Source: Mycolicibacterium sp. MU0053
GTDB lineage: Bacteria; Actinomycetota; Actinomycetes; Mycobacteriales; Mycobacteriaceae
DNA: 64,000 bases
Assembly (NCBI RefSeq): GCF_963378095.1
Contig: NZ_OY726397.1
Location: 4,650,001 to 4,714,000, forward strand
Reading direction: 5' to 3'
The first letter of the stretch is position 1; each line of letters begins with the position of its first letter. The notes under the pieces were generated by a model, which worked only from the letters and a program-made list of their open reading frames with translations, had not been told where the DNA came from and did not search any database. Shown in pieces: positions 1 through 8,236 of the stretch. The translations under genes were made by a program, and so were the position numbers.

Positions 1-538
1 CCTGATCGAGCCGGTCCCACACGGCCATTAGTTCACCGACGAGGTCCGCCGCGGCAGCACGGTTGCGCGCGTCGCTTTCCCCGCCGGGTAATGCCTGCTC
101 GTAGTTGCGGCCAGTCGCCTTCTCCCACAACTCAAGTGCCGACCAGTAGAGCGAGTTGAACCGCCAGATACAGCTTTGGCTGCCGTCTACCCAGTCTTCG
201 AGGAATACGCGCGCAGTACTTTCGCGTAGCAGCGAGGTGGTCATCTCGCTCAGCGACATACCGGGGGCACGCCGGACATCGACTGCCACTTCCATGCCGC
301 CCCCCAGCGCATCCAGTGCCGCCGGCACTGCGCCCGAGGCGGCGCTGCACAGGATTGGGCGGATATCGACCGCCTCGCGAAAGTTGCTGCGGTACTGGAC
401 CCAATCGCATACCACCCGGACCCGTGACAGATCGGCGGTGCTGTCGCTGAGAGCACTGACCACAGGCAGCACTGCAGCACCTAGGTCAGCGGGACGCTCG
501 GCCCGCAGTCGCGCGTGCGGCCGGAAGTCGATCAGCAT
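1..538 (-). CDS. Uncharacterised protein of the one-carbon operon, 3' end outside window
   Basis: The minus-strand frame stays open from an ATG at 538 to the left edge (179 codons visible), so the C-terminus is missing. Its start overlaps the stop of the upstream MetF gene in the arrangement ATGCTGA, which points to translational coupling. The protein begins MLIDFRPHARLR and has no obvious signal peptide or membrane segment. It contains a tryptophan-rich stretch (IWRFNSLYWSALELWEKATG) near residues 128-147. I do not recognise the family. Its position as the last visible gene of a PucR, methyltransferase/MTHFR, MetV, MetF series suggests a role in the same folate-linked pathway. This is inference only. 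Confidence 0.6.
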   Translation of the reverse strand, partial: MLIDFRPHARLRAERPADLGAAVLPVVSALSDSTADLSRVRVVCDWVQYRSNFREAVDIRPILCSAASGAVPAALDALGGGMEVAVDVRRAPGMSLSEMTTSLLRESTARVFLEDWVDGSQSCIWRFNSLYWSALELWEKATGRNYEQALPGGESDARNRAAAADLVGELMAVWDRLDQ

Positions 539-1497
539 TCGAGTTCCGCAGCCTCGAGCAGGCCTTGATGCAACCGTGGCGTCAAACCGGCCCGGGTGAG
601 AATCTCGGGAACTCCGTGCTCAAATCCGAACGCCATGACATGCACGCCCGCGACGCCGGGAATCTGCGTGAGCTGCTCGATCGTCTCCGCGCACACGCGC
701 ATACCCTCTTCGGCCACTCGATCGGAGGGCACACCGCGCAACCGCTGCTCGATCCCGCCCGAAACATTTACGCCTGGAACTTCGCAACGCAGATACTCCA
801 GCACTCGAAGCGATCGGATTGGACCGACCCCGGCCAGCACGGCGCACTTCTCAGTGACACCCATGTCTTGCAAACGCGAGATCCACTGGGCGAACACATC
901 CACGTCGAAGACGTACTGGGTTTGGGCGAACTCGGCACCTGCTGCGACCTTCTTGGCCAGACGTTCGGCGCGCAGGGATAGCGGTGGCGCGAAGGGGTTT
1001 TCAACCGTCCCGATCATCCATTGCGGCGACACCGAGAGGGCCTCGCCGGACATCAGCACGCCATCTTCACGGAGCGTACGGGCGAGCCAGGTCAGCTGCA
1101 CGCCGTCCAGGTCGAAGACAGGCTTGGCTTGGGGATGGTCACCCGCCCGTGGGTGGTCACCCGTCAGCAAGAGTACGTGCGGGATCTCCAGCGCACCGGC
1201 GGCAAGCAGATCGGCCTGCAACGCCATGCGGTTGCGGTCTCGGCACGTCAATTGCATCACTGGTGAAAGCCCGGCACGCTGGGCGATCACTGCTGCGCCC
1301 AAGCTCGACATCCGCACGCGGGCACCTTGATTGTCGGTCACATTGACCGCGTCCACCCAGCCGCGGAGGTGGGCGGCCTTCCGTATCAACGCATCTGCGT
1401 CAGCGCCGCGGGGTGGACCGAGCTCGGCGGTAACCGCGAACCGGCCTTCGGACAGGGCGGCTTGCAGCCCGCCGCCAGGATGTGCTTCGGCGCTCAC
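532..1497 (-). CDS. metF: Methylenetetrahydrofolate reductase (MetF family)
   Basis: A 321-residue cytosolic TIM-barrel flavoprotein that interconverts methylene-THF and methyl-THF. Family motifs are clear. TAELGPPRG carries the conserved catalytic Glu, LTCRDRN is the folate-site strand, LLTGDHP has the conserved Asp near the flavin, and the GAEFAQTQ/YVFD segment is present. The frame is open back to an ATG at 1578. I chose the GTG at 1497 because it overlaps the stop of the upstream MetV-like gene as GTGA and removes an odd, basic 27-residue extension. Coupled with a MetV-like subunit, it resembles the MetF-MetV pair of acetogens. In an aerobic actinobacterium it may run oxidatively on methyl-THF released by demethylation. 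The family is certain and the direction is inferred. Confidence 0.88.
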   Translation of the reverse strand: MSAEAHPGGGLQAALSEGRFAVTAELGPPRGADADALIRKAAHLRGWVDAVNVTDNQGARVRMSSLGAAVIAQRAGLSPVMQLTCRDRNRMALQADLLAAGALEIPHVLLLTGDHPRAGDHPQAKPVFDLDGVQLTWLARTLREDGVLMSGEALSVSPQWMIGTVENPFAPPLSLRAERLAKKVAAGAEFAQTQYVFDVDVFAQWISRLQDMGVTEKCAVLAGVGPIRSLRVLEYLRCEVPGVNVSGGIEQRLRGVPSDRVAEEGMRVCAETIEQLTQIPGVAGVHVMAFGFEHGVPEILTRAGLTPRLHQGLLEAAELEC

Positions 1498-2024
1498 GAC
1501 GACACCGCTCCGCCGGTTGCCGACAAGGGTATCTGCACGCCCGCGTCTACTGCCATCGTCGCATCTCGACCCTGCCAATAATTGATCCAGGAACTTCGCC
1601 CCTGTTCCCGGTGATCAACAGGCTGCTGCAGCAACGCGAAATCGCCACGGCGGCCCGCGGCCTCGGCGCGCTCGTAGGCGAGGACCCAGACGCAACGAAC
1701 ATCGGGATGCACCTCGCAGCGGCCATCGGAGGAGACACCGCCGCAAGGACCGTTGCGTAATTGCTTCGGACATGTCATGGGACATGCGTAACCCGCGGTC
1801 GGCAGCTCACATTGGCCGCACATCTGGCACCCGTAAAGCCGTTCCTTGGACGCCTTCTCGACCGCCGAGAACGCGGCGTACATTGCCGGCCTGGCCTCCA
1901 GAAACGCTGCCATCCACCGATAGAAACGGTTCTCGCCAAGTAGCGGGTGGAGCCGGTAGGACTGTCGGGCGGATAGCCGTGGCCGAAATGGCTTTGGCCA
2001 TCGGCTCGAGTGGTCCACCGTCAT
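1494..2024 (-). CDS. metV: MetV-like zinc protein (methylene-THF reductase C-terminal family)
   Basis: A 176-residue protein with a cysteine cluster of the form CQMCGQC, then CPMTCPKQLRNGPCGG (residues about 65-97). This is the signature of the MTHFR_C/MetV family that partners MetF in acetogenic bacteria. It has no signal peptide. Its GTGA overlap with metF downstream supports a MetF-MetV complex. The C-terminal 50 residues are less family-like. There are 199 bp between it and the methyltransferase/reductase fusion gene upstream. The symbol is given by family resemblance. Whether it binds an iron-sulphur cluster, zinc, or only stabilises MetF cannot be read from the sequence. Confidence 0.78.
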   Translation of the reverse strand: MTVDHSSRWPKPFRPRLSARQSYRLHPLLGENRFYRWMAAFLEARPAMYAAFSAVEKASKERLYGCQMCGQCELPTAGYACPMTCPKQLRNGPCGGVSSDGRCEVHPDVRCVWVLAYERAEAAGRRGDFALLQQPVDHREQGRSSWINYWQGRDATMAVDAGVQIPLSATGGAVSS

Positions 2025-2223
2025 TGCTTCTCCCGATTCCGTTGGCGGAGCGCTTATTACGCCTATGAACGCTACGGGGATTCGGCTGATGCGTCTTCAG
2101 TCTCGAGAACGGACAATGCGACCGCTAGATTGTGCTCGCAGGCCGAGCCGACAGCAGAACGACGGACTCCCACGAGGTGATCTTGTGCTCGCGCACATTC
2201 CATCAGCCTGCGGGACACACGGC

Positions 2224-4026
2224 TCAGCCGCGTGCCGCCGCGAGAAGTTGTTGTGCGACTCCGAAATCATCGTCGACGACGATGACGATGCCGTCAGCCA
2301 GCGAAGGCCCATGATTCACGACGTAGGTCACGAGATATGTGGCGATTCGTGCACCGACCTCGCGGTCGAACGCGCCTGCAGCGGCCAGCTCCGCGAGGGT
2401 CTCGGGCGGAATATTCACATCGGGGACTTCATACGCGAGGTACTCGGCCTCGCTATACCCGCTCAGCGCAGAGAGCGTGATCAGAATCGGCACGCGTTGC
2501 CGCCCGAGTCCGCCCACCAAGCGGCGAAACCCTTCGAGTTCGTAGACAGGCCGGGTGACTAAGAATTGCGCTCCTGCTGCGATCTTTGCTCGCGTGCGGT
2601 TGATCTCCGCGTCGAGGTCGTCGGCACCCGGGTTGCAGCGAGCACCTATCTGAAACGACGTCGTGGTGGCCAGTCCCAGTCCGTTGCAATCCTTGCCTAC
2701 ATTGAGTCCGGCGAGTATCTCGATGAGATCGACGGAGTCGAAGTCCCAGTGGCCGTCCGCAACTGGATAGTCGCCGACAACGGTGGGATTCCCCGTCTCG
2801 CACAACACCCTTCGGGTGCCCAACGCGTGCGCTCCCAGCAGGTCAGCCTGTAACGACATTATCGTTTTATCCCAGGTGGTGAAGGTCGCAATAGTTTCGA
2901 CACCGACTTGTTGCTGTAGCTGCAGCGCCACGCTGGCGAGGGACAGATGTGCACCGGCGCTCGATGGGGGGGACACCAGTACCAGGTCAATGCCCGGTGC
3001 CCGCAGCGCGGTCGCGATCTCGGCGGAGGTGTCGGCGACTCGGGCGGCCGGCGTGATCTCGGTGCCGACGACGAACCCGCCTCCGGTGAGGAGGTCGGCA
3101 ACGTTGTCTGGGACTGGTCGTACAGATGGGTGGACAGGAGCGGGCCCGACCGATCGCTGCACAGCAGCGGTCAGCGCTCGGATATGGGTGGGAGTGGTGC
3201 CGCAGCATCCCCCAACGATGGTCGCACCTGCAGCGATGCATCGGCGGGCATACCTGACGAAATAGTCATGGTGGAGTGGGTATTCGAAGCGTTTGCCAAC
3301 TGTGCGCCGCGGCAAACCTGCGTTCGGTTGGGCGCTGATCGGCAGTGTGGTGCTGCGCCGCATCTCCTTGACGATGTCATGCATGCGCTGCGGCCCGACC
3401 GTACAGTTGGCTCCGAGCGCGACGATCTTCAGTTCCGAAAGCGCTGCGGCAACCTCGTACGGAGTGTCCCCACCCAGAGTGTGCCCGTCGGGCGTGAACG
3501 TCGCTTGGGCAACGATCGGCAGATCGGTGATCTCAGCGGCTACTTGTACGGCCTCAACGAGCTCCTCCAGGTAGCCGAAGGTTTCGAAAGCGAGGAGATC
3601 CACCTCTGCCGCGGCAAGTGCCGCGATCTGTTCGGCCACCGCCTCGACACGCGCGGCGGCGGTTACCTGAGGGCGTTGGGAGGCGCTGGCCGCCGGTGCG
3701 ACCGATCCTCCGACAAAGACCGTCCTGTCGGCGGCATTTGCCGCCTGCCGGGCGAGACGCACACCGGCGGAATTAATTTCTGCAACGTCGTCCGCGCAAC
3801 CATGCTCGGCCAACCGTAGCCGCCCCGCGCCGAAGGTGTTAGTGAAGATTATGTCGACGCCGGCAGCCACGTAACTGTCATGGATCGTGCGCACGGAATC
3901 GGGTTGGGACAAGTTCAGCTCGGGCAACGCCCGGTCCAGCGAGTTGCCTGCCGCGTGGAGCATTGTGCCCATCGCGCCGTCGCATACCAAGAGTCGCTCG
4001 CCGAGCGCTTCGATGAAGGCCGTCAT
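2224..4026 (-). CDS. Homocysteine S-methyltransferase / methylene-THF reductase fusion (YitJ-type)
   Basis: A 600-residue two-domain cytosolic protein. Residues 1-290 form a homocysteine S-methyltransferase barrel: DGAMGTML at the N-terminus, GANCTVGP for the first zinc cysteine and IVGGCCGTTP for the paired cysteines. Residues 310-560 form an MTHFR-type barrel with GTEITPA, which keeps the catalytic Glu. The strand that is normally TRDRN or CRDRN reads TTWDKTI, and the usual TGD near the flavin reads ETGN, so the reductase half is atypical. The ATG overlaps the stop of the PucR gene (ATGA), giving one transcript. It could pass methyl groups to homocysteine or act only as the methyl-handling half. 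The second half may be impaired or have altered chemistry. Confidence 0.85.
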   Translation of the reverse strand: MTAFIEALGERLLVCDGAMGTMLHAAGNSLDRALPELNLSQPDSVRTIHDSYVAAGVDIIFTNTFGAGRLRLAEHGCADDVAEINSAGVRLARQAANAADRTVFVGGSVAPAASASQRPQVTAAARVEAVAEQIAALAAAEVDLLAFETFGYLEELVEAVQVAAEITDLPIVAQATFTPDGHTLGGDTPYEVAAALSELKIVALGANCTVGPQRMHDIVKEMRRSTTLPISAQPNAGLPRRTVGKRFEYPLHHDYFVRYARRCIAAGATIVGGCCGTTPTHIRALTAAVQRSVGPAPVHPSVRPVPDNVADLLTGGGFVVGTEITPAARVADTSAEIATALRAPGIDLVLVSPPSSAGAHLSLASVALQLQQQVGVETIATFTTWDKTIMSLQADLLGAHALGTRRVLCETGNPTVVGDYPVADGHWDFDSVDLIEILAGLNVGKDCNGLGLATTTSFQIGARCNPGADDLDAEINRTRAKIAAGAQFLVTRPVYELEGFRRLVGGLGRQRVPILITLSALSGYSEAEYLAYEVPDVNIPPETLAELAAAGAFDREVGARIATYLVTYVVNHGPSLADGIVIVVDDDFGVAQQLLAAARG

Positions 4027-5309
4027 GAGGTCGCCGCCATTACATCCATCATGTCGAGGATCTCTAGTGCAACCTGGGCCATCAGTCGGTCGCGGTAAGC
4101 GTGGAAGTCCAGCCCCGTCAATTCCTCTACCCGACGTATCCGGTACGTAACCGTGTTGCGGTGCATGTGGAGTTCTTCGGCGGCCCGCTGCGGACTGTTG
4201 TTCACCCGAAAATAGCTGGCCAGCGTCGACAGATACTCCATCGCGGTGTCATTGCCTTGGGCAAGGAGCTTGCCGAACACCTCCTGCGCGAAGTTGCGCA
4301 ATTCCACGATATCGGGCACCTGCAGCAACAACCGGTGAATCCCTAGATCTTCGACGGCGACTGTGGTGCCGATCCGACCGAGCCGGCTGGAGATCTCCGC
4401 GGTACGGCGCGCGTCCTCGTAGGAACGTGCGACGTCTAGCGCTGAGTGGCACATCCCGCCTATTCCGGCGTTGATCGGGGCGTGACCGAATGACTCGGCG
4501 ATCCGCTTGATGCACTGTGTGGTCAGCTGCGCGGTTCGCGCTCTCGCCGGATTCGGTTCCGGCATCACAATGACGACCTCCCGCTCGCGCTGCGTTGTGA
4601 TGGCGTCGGGGGCCTGCGTCGTGAAGAATCTCTCCACGGCTGCGGGTACGCGCTTTCTGTCCTCGCTGTCATACCCATCAAGGAGCACCACGGTGACGAC
4701 CCGGTGGTGGTGGCGTTCGTCGTAGCCGAGATGAACGGCCCAGCGCCGTATTTCGTCATTGTTGCTGCCCCTGCCGGAAAGTAGTCCTTCAACCAGGTTC
4801 TGGCGGGCCCTTGTTGCCGCTGCCGCCACTACTCGCTCACGGCCGAGGATGACACCGCACACCGTCGCCGCGTGCTCGGTGAGCAGCAGCCTCATTTCTC
4901 CGCCCGCCTGTTCGTCACCGTCGTCGAGAGTTAGCAGAAACGCGGGGATGTCCTCGCCAACGGGGATGGGCGCCACGATCATCGGAGCAACCCGGGCGAT
5001 CGCGGGGATGCGCAGGGCGCGGCGAGTGGGACCGACGACGCCAAGCACCTGCGCCAATCGCGGATGATTGAGTTGCTCGCCAAAGAATCGTGCCGCCTCG
5101 GATCGCGCACCGCCGGACGCCACTAGCACCGCCAGTCGCTCGTCCACGACGGCGGCAGCGGTATCGGCCCGGTCGGCGACGAACTCGACAACGGATTCGA
5201 GGCCGGCGTCTTGGACAGCAAGGCTGGACAGGTGTTGCAGCGCCGCCACCAGTTGGCGAAGCTCGGCGTTCTCTCTTCCGATGGCATCGGTCGCTGCGCT
5301 TTTCGACAC
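4023..5309 (-). CDS. PucR-family transcriptional regulator
   Basis: A 428-residue regulator, first gene of the minus-strand one-carbon operon. The C-terminal 60 residues hold the PucR-type helix-turn-helix, with QRAAEELHMHRNTVTYRIRR followed by a second helix ending in VALEIL. The central part resembles the degenerate GGDEF-like domain common to this family, and the N-terminal third is GAF-like. PucR proteins usually activate catabolic operons in response to a small-molecule substrate. Here the overlap with the methyltransferase/reductase gene argues for autoregulation of the same pathway. The ATG at 5309 faces the divergent LysR gene across 117 bp. Confidence 0.87.
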   Translation of the reverse strand: MSKSAATDAIGRENAELRQLVAALQHLSSLAVQDAGLESVVEFVADRADTAAAVVDERLAVLVASGGARSEAARFFGEQLNHPRLAQVLGVVGPTRRALRIPAIARVAPMIVAPIPVGEDIPAFLLTLDDGDEQAGGEMRLLLTEHAATVCGVILGRERVVAAAATRARQNLVEGLLSGRGSNNDEIRRWAVHLGYDERHHHRVVTVVLLDGYDSEDRKRVPAAVERFFTTQAPDAITTQREREVVIVMPEPNPARARTAQLTTQCIKRIAESFGHAPINAGIGGMCHSALDVARSYEDARRTAEISSRLGRIGTTVAVEDLGIHRLLLQVPDIVELRNFAQEVFGKLLAQGNDTAMEYLSTLASYFRVNNSPQRAAEELHMHRNTVTYRIRRVEELTGLDFHAYRDRLMAQVALEILDMMDVMAATS

Positions 5310-5399
5310 TGAGACTTAGTTCCTCGGATACGAATTCACAGGACGCAGCTCGACCGATCTCAACTGGAGCGAGTGTTGTGATGAAAGGCAGCACGAGGC

Positions 5400-5420
5400 A
5401 TTGACGTCGTCAATTAGTAT
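5400..5420 (+). promoter_or_regulatory. LysR-type operator overlapping a probable leaderless promoter
   Basis: ATTGACG and CGTCAAT form a perfect 7-bp inverted repeat around one base (5400-5414), which fits the T-N11-A rule for LysR boxes. A TAGTAT -10 hexamer follows at 5415-5420. The GTG start of the LysR gene lies 7 bases later, at the expected transcription start. The operator would overlap the -35 region, which suits negative autoregulation and control of the divergent PucR operon. The palindrome is seen directly; the function is inferred. Confidence 0.55.
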
Positions 5421-5426
5421 GACCCG

Positions 5427-6353
5427 GTGGCTGACAAACACGTCGATCTGCGCCGGATCGACCTGAATCTGTTGGTTGCCTTTGAAGTATTGGTCACGGA
5501 ACGCAGCGTGACCCGAGCGGCTACGCGTCTCAGCGTCGGCCAGTCGGCCATGAGCTCCACCTTGGCGCGGCTGCGCAAACTGTTGGGAGACCCTGTGTTG
5601 GTCAAGGACGGCCGCGGACTGGTCGCCACACCCTTGGCGGAGTCTCTGCTCACGCCCGTCAGAGACATCCTGGGCAATATCGAGCAGGTGCTTTCCCAGC
5701 GCGACAACTTTGACCCGACGACCGATGCGCGAACGTTCTCGGTGTTGGTCACGAACTATCACCTGACCTATACCTTCTTGCTTCCGCTGCTCGCTCGCTT
5801 GGACGTCGAGGCGCCGCGAGTTCGGCTGCACATCGAGCCGACTGGTGACGACTTCGCTGACCGACTTCGCCGTCACGAAGTCGACCTGTTGATCACCCCC
5901 CGAGAGCTCTTCCCGGATCACCGCGATCTGCCACACCGCGCCCTTTTCAGCGACGGGCTTGTGGTTGCCGTCGACCGAGACCATCCCGAAATCGGTGACG
6001 AGATCACCTACGAGCAGTTCTGTAGCTTGCCGTACATTGCAACCTGGATGGGGCAGCATCCGTCGCTGTCGGAATTGCAACTCGACCACCTTGGAGTGCC
6101 CCGGAATGTAGAGGTCACCACCGAATTCGGCATTGCCTGCTTTCTCCTTCAGGGCACGCGGCTCATTACCGTGGTTCATGAGCGACTCGCGAACATGGTG
6201 GCCGACACGGCCAACCTGAGGCTGCTGAGGCCGCCCATCGAAGGCCTGCAACCCGTCACCGAGATCATGGTGTGGACGAACCGAACCGACGGCGATGCCG
6301 CGCATCGCTGGCTACGCCAACGCCTGTTGGAGCTGGCCGCAGAAGTTATGTAG
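5427..6353 (+). CDS. LysR-family transcriptional regulator
   Basis: A 308-residue LysR protein. Residues 5-65 carry the winged helix-turn-helix (IDLNLLVAFEVLVTERSVT, then AATRL, SAMSSTLARLRKLLGDPVLV). The remainder is the periplasmic-binding-protein-like effector domain of the NodD/PcpR type, with LLITPRE and a late RLITVVHERLA. Such regulators usually control a neighbouring catabolic operon in response to an aromatic or other organic inducer. It is divergent from the PucR operon and convergent with the cupin/MetE-like/VOC operon. A palindromic LysR box lies directly upstream. The GTG start is chosen because it begins the conserved N-terminus and follows the -10 at leaderless spacing. Confidence 0.9.
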   Translation: MADKHVDLRRIDLNLLVAFEVLVTERSVTRAATRLSVGQSAMSSTLARLRKLLGDPVLVKDGRGLVATPLAESLLTPVRDILGNIEQVLSQRDNFDPTTDARTFSVLVTNYHLTYTFLLPLLARLDVEAPRVRLHIEPTGDDFADRLRRHEVDLLITPRELFPDHRDLPHRALFSDGLVVAVDRDHPEIGDEITYEQFCSLPYIATWMGQHPSLSELQLDHLGVPRNVEVTTEFGIACFLLQGTRLITVVHERLANMVADTANLRLLRPPIEGLQPVTEIMVWTNRTDGDAAHRWLRQRLLELAAEVM

Positions 6354-6537
6354 TGCCGGCGGACGGGACGCGTCGACTCCACCCCCTGAGGTCCTGTGCA
6401 AGATGGTCGCCATGTCGTTTACCTCCGCGGCGTAGCAATTCTCGTCTACCGAAGGCTATGAAACCCAAGACATTATGGGAAGCGATGATTATCGTTTCGT
6501 AGTACCGATCAAAGCCATGTGTAGGCGATGCCGGGCC

Positions 6538-7077
6538 TTAACTCTTCGGGAAGAGCGAATCGACCTCGCCGGCCTTGAACTGAGCCATCCGCTCGCGCGC
6601 CCAATCCGCAGTCCAATAGAGTTCCGTGTAAGAGCCGACCTGCTCCCGTGTGTCCCAGTAGGACCATCCGCACACACCGTCGGCCAGACCGGCCATGGCT
6701 TTGACCAGTCCACGTCCGGCGTATACCTCACACGCCTCCTCGTACTGGTCCGGGTCATCCAGCAAGAAACCGATGTGATGCGGTCCGCGTTGCCCCTCTG
6801 CGAGCCAGTCGCCATAGAGACTCGGCCCCTGCTGATGCACCGCGAGTTCGACCATGACGTTGCCGCAGGCGCCGTACGCGCACGAGTAGCCAAAGTCGGC
6901 AGGCTGGCCCCAGTATTCCTTGTTTACCAGCCGATCCGATATGCCTTCGACATAATCCCAGACTCTGACTCCATTGACGCGAGTCCAGTAATCCATCGCC
7001 TTTTCGAGATCATCGACCACGTAACACACTTGATCAAAATTTTTGCCGATGAAGTATGGCACTTCCGTGTTGTTCAT
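6538..7077 (-). CDS. VOC-superfamily (glyoxalase/dioxygenase fold) protein
   Basis: A 179-residue protein with two beta-alpha-beta-beta-beta modules. The first begins FDQVCYVVDDLEKAMDYWT and the second GPHHIGFLLDD. GSYTELYW near the C-terminus places a conserved Glu where VOC enzymes bind metal, and the HH of the second module supplies a His. The family covers lyases, dioxygenases, epimerases and isomerases, so the reaction is open. It is the last gene of a three-gene minus-strand operon with the MetE-like protein (31-bp gap) and bicupin, so it probably acts on the same demethylated or oxidised intermediate. Confidence 0.8.
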   Translation of the reverse strand: MNNTEVPYFIGKNFDQVCYVVDDLEKAMDYWTRVNGVRVWDYVEGISDRLVNKEYWGQPADFGYSCAYGACGNVMVELAVHQQGPSLYGDWLAEGQRGPHHIGFLLDDPDQYEEACEVYAGRGLVKAMAGLADGVCGWSYWDTREQVGSYTELYWTADWARERMAQFKAGEVDSLFPKS

Positions 7078-7108
7078 TGCGTGGCCTCTCGGTCGGATTC
7101 TTCGCTAC

Positions 7109-8209
7109 TTACAATTCTTTGGCGTTCGCCCCGTGGTTCGCCAGAACTTCGGGCAGCAGCTCAGGGTCAAGCCGGCCGAAACCGCAGACCGAACCGATTC
7201 CGAAATCGGCGAGATGTTTGCGCGCGAGATCACGGCGCCGACGGAATTCCTCGACGCCGTCCGTGTGGTGCACAATCCCGAGAAATACGCGGGTGTCGCC
7301 GACGGCGAGGCGATCGAGCGGCGCGAAGAACGCGTCGTCGGCCTCGGCCGCGACTGGCATGTGGACGTAGTCGAGTCGACGACCCGCGCGCTTCTTGGCT
7401 TCGTTGGACATTCGCACGCACAGGTCCAGATCGGTCATCGCGGTCATCGGCCATCCACCCCAGGTGCCGTAGCACCAGTGATAGCCGAGCAATGCCTCCT
7501 CAGGGATGCCCTTCCAAAGCTCATCGAGCTGCTCCACGTGGCGCGCGAACTTTTCCTCCAGCGGCAACGTCGGCCACGAAGCGAAATACCTTCGGTTGTC
7601 ACCGAGACCCATGTCGATGAATTCCAGCGCCAGGTCCCACTGGAAGACCAGGTCCGCGGCAGGTACCACTTCGAGTATCTTGCCGATTTCGCGGCGAATG
7701 CCCTCCAGGTAAGCCGCGTAGAGCTCGGGCCACTGGCCAGGGTCTTCGAAGGCCGAGTCGATCGCGCTGTGCGGCGAAGGCAAGCACACCTGAAAGCGCA
7801 TGTGCTCGGGAATGACTCCCTCGTCGCGAAGCCTGGAGAACGTCGACCATGATTCCAGCGCGAACGTTCCGTACGCCAAATCCTCGAAGTGTGCATCGTG
7901 CCCCTCGCGCAGCTTCCAGGTCCAGACCGCCGGCAGGTCCTCGGCGGGAGGCGTGCCCGCCTCGGTCTCGGGTTGTTCGAAGGTGTCCGGCGCCTTGGTC
8001 TCCACCACGCAGGGCGTGTTGGGAAAAACGACCAGCGGCAGCATCGCCACCCATCCGGCACGGGGGCCGACTTCGCCGTCGGTGACCCAACCAAGGTGTT
8101 GGCCCAGGTTGCCGGCGGCGGCACGCATGGCTTCTTCGGCGGTTCCGAATGGCATTGAGCCAACTAGCAGGACATCGGTCTCAGAAACAGGTTGCGATCC
8201 TTTGGACAT
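7109..8209 (-). CDS. MetE-like zinc methyltransferase (UROD/MetE fold), candidate demethylase
   Basis: A 366-residue single-barrel protein, about half the length of full MetE. The zinc motif of the MetE catalytic domain is retained. YHWCYG gives His244 and Cys246 in the H-x-C arrangement, and GSVCGFG gives Cys342 as the third ligand. The start LLVGSMPF and the FQWDLALEF strand also fit the UROD/MetE clan. Homologues lacking the MetE N-terminal half are known as core-MetE-type methyltransferases that use diverse methyl donors. Here, with MTHFR genes nearby, it could move a methyl group from a substrate to a folate or thiol acceptor. It is flanked by VOC and bicupin genes with gaps of about 30 bp. 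Confidence 0.75.
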   Translation of the reverse strand: MSKGSQPVSETDVLLVGSMPFGTAEEAMRAAAGNLGQHLGWVTDGEVGPRAGWVAMLPLVVFPNTPCVVETKAPDTFEQPETEAGTPPAEDLPAVWTWKLREGHDAHFEDLAYGTFALESWSTFSRLRDEGVIPEHMRFQVCLPSPHSAIDSAFEDPGQWPELYAAYLEGIRREIGKILEVVPAADLVFQWDLALEFIDMGLGDNRRYFASWPTLPLEEKFARHVEQLDELWKGIPEEALLGYHWCYGTWGGWPMTAMTDLDLCVRMSNEAKKRAGRRLDYVHMPVAAEADDAFFAPLDRLAVGDTRVFLGIVHHTDGVEEFRRRRDLARKHLADFGIGSVCGFGRLDPELLPEVLANHGANAKEL

Positions 8210-8236
8210 TTCTCGATCCTTTTCACGTTGGCCGAT

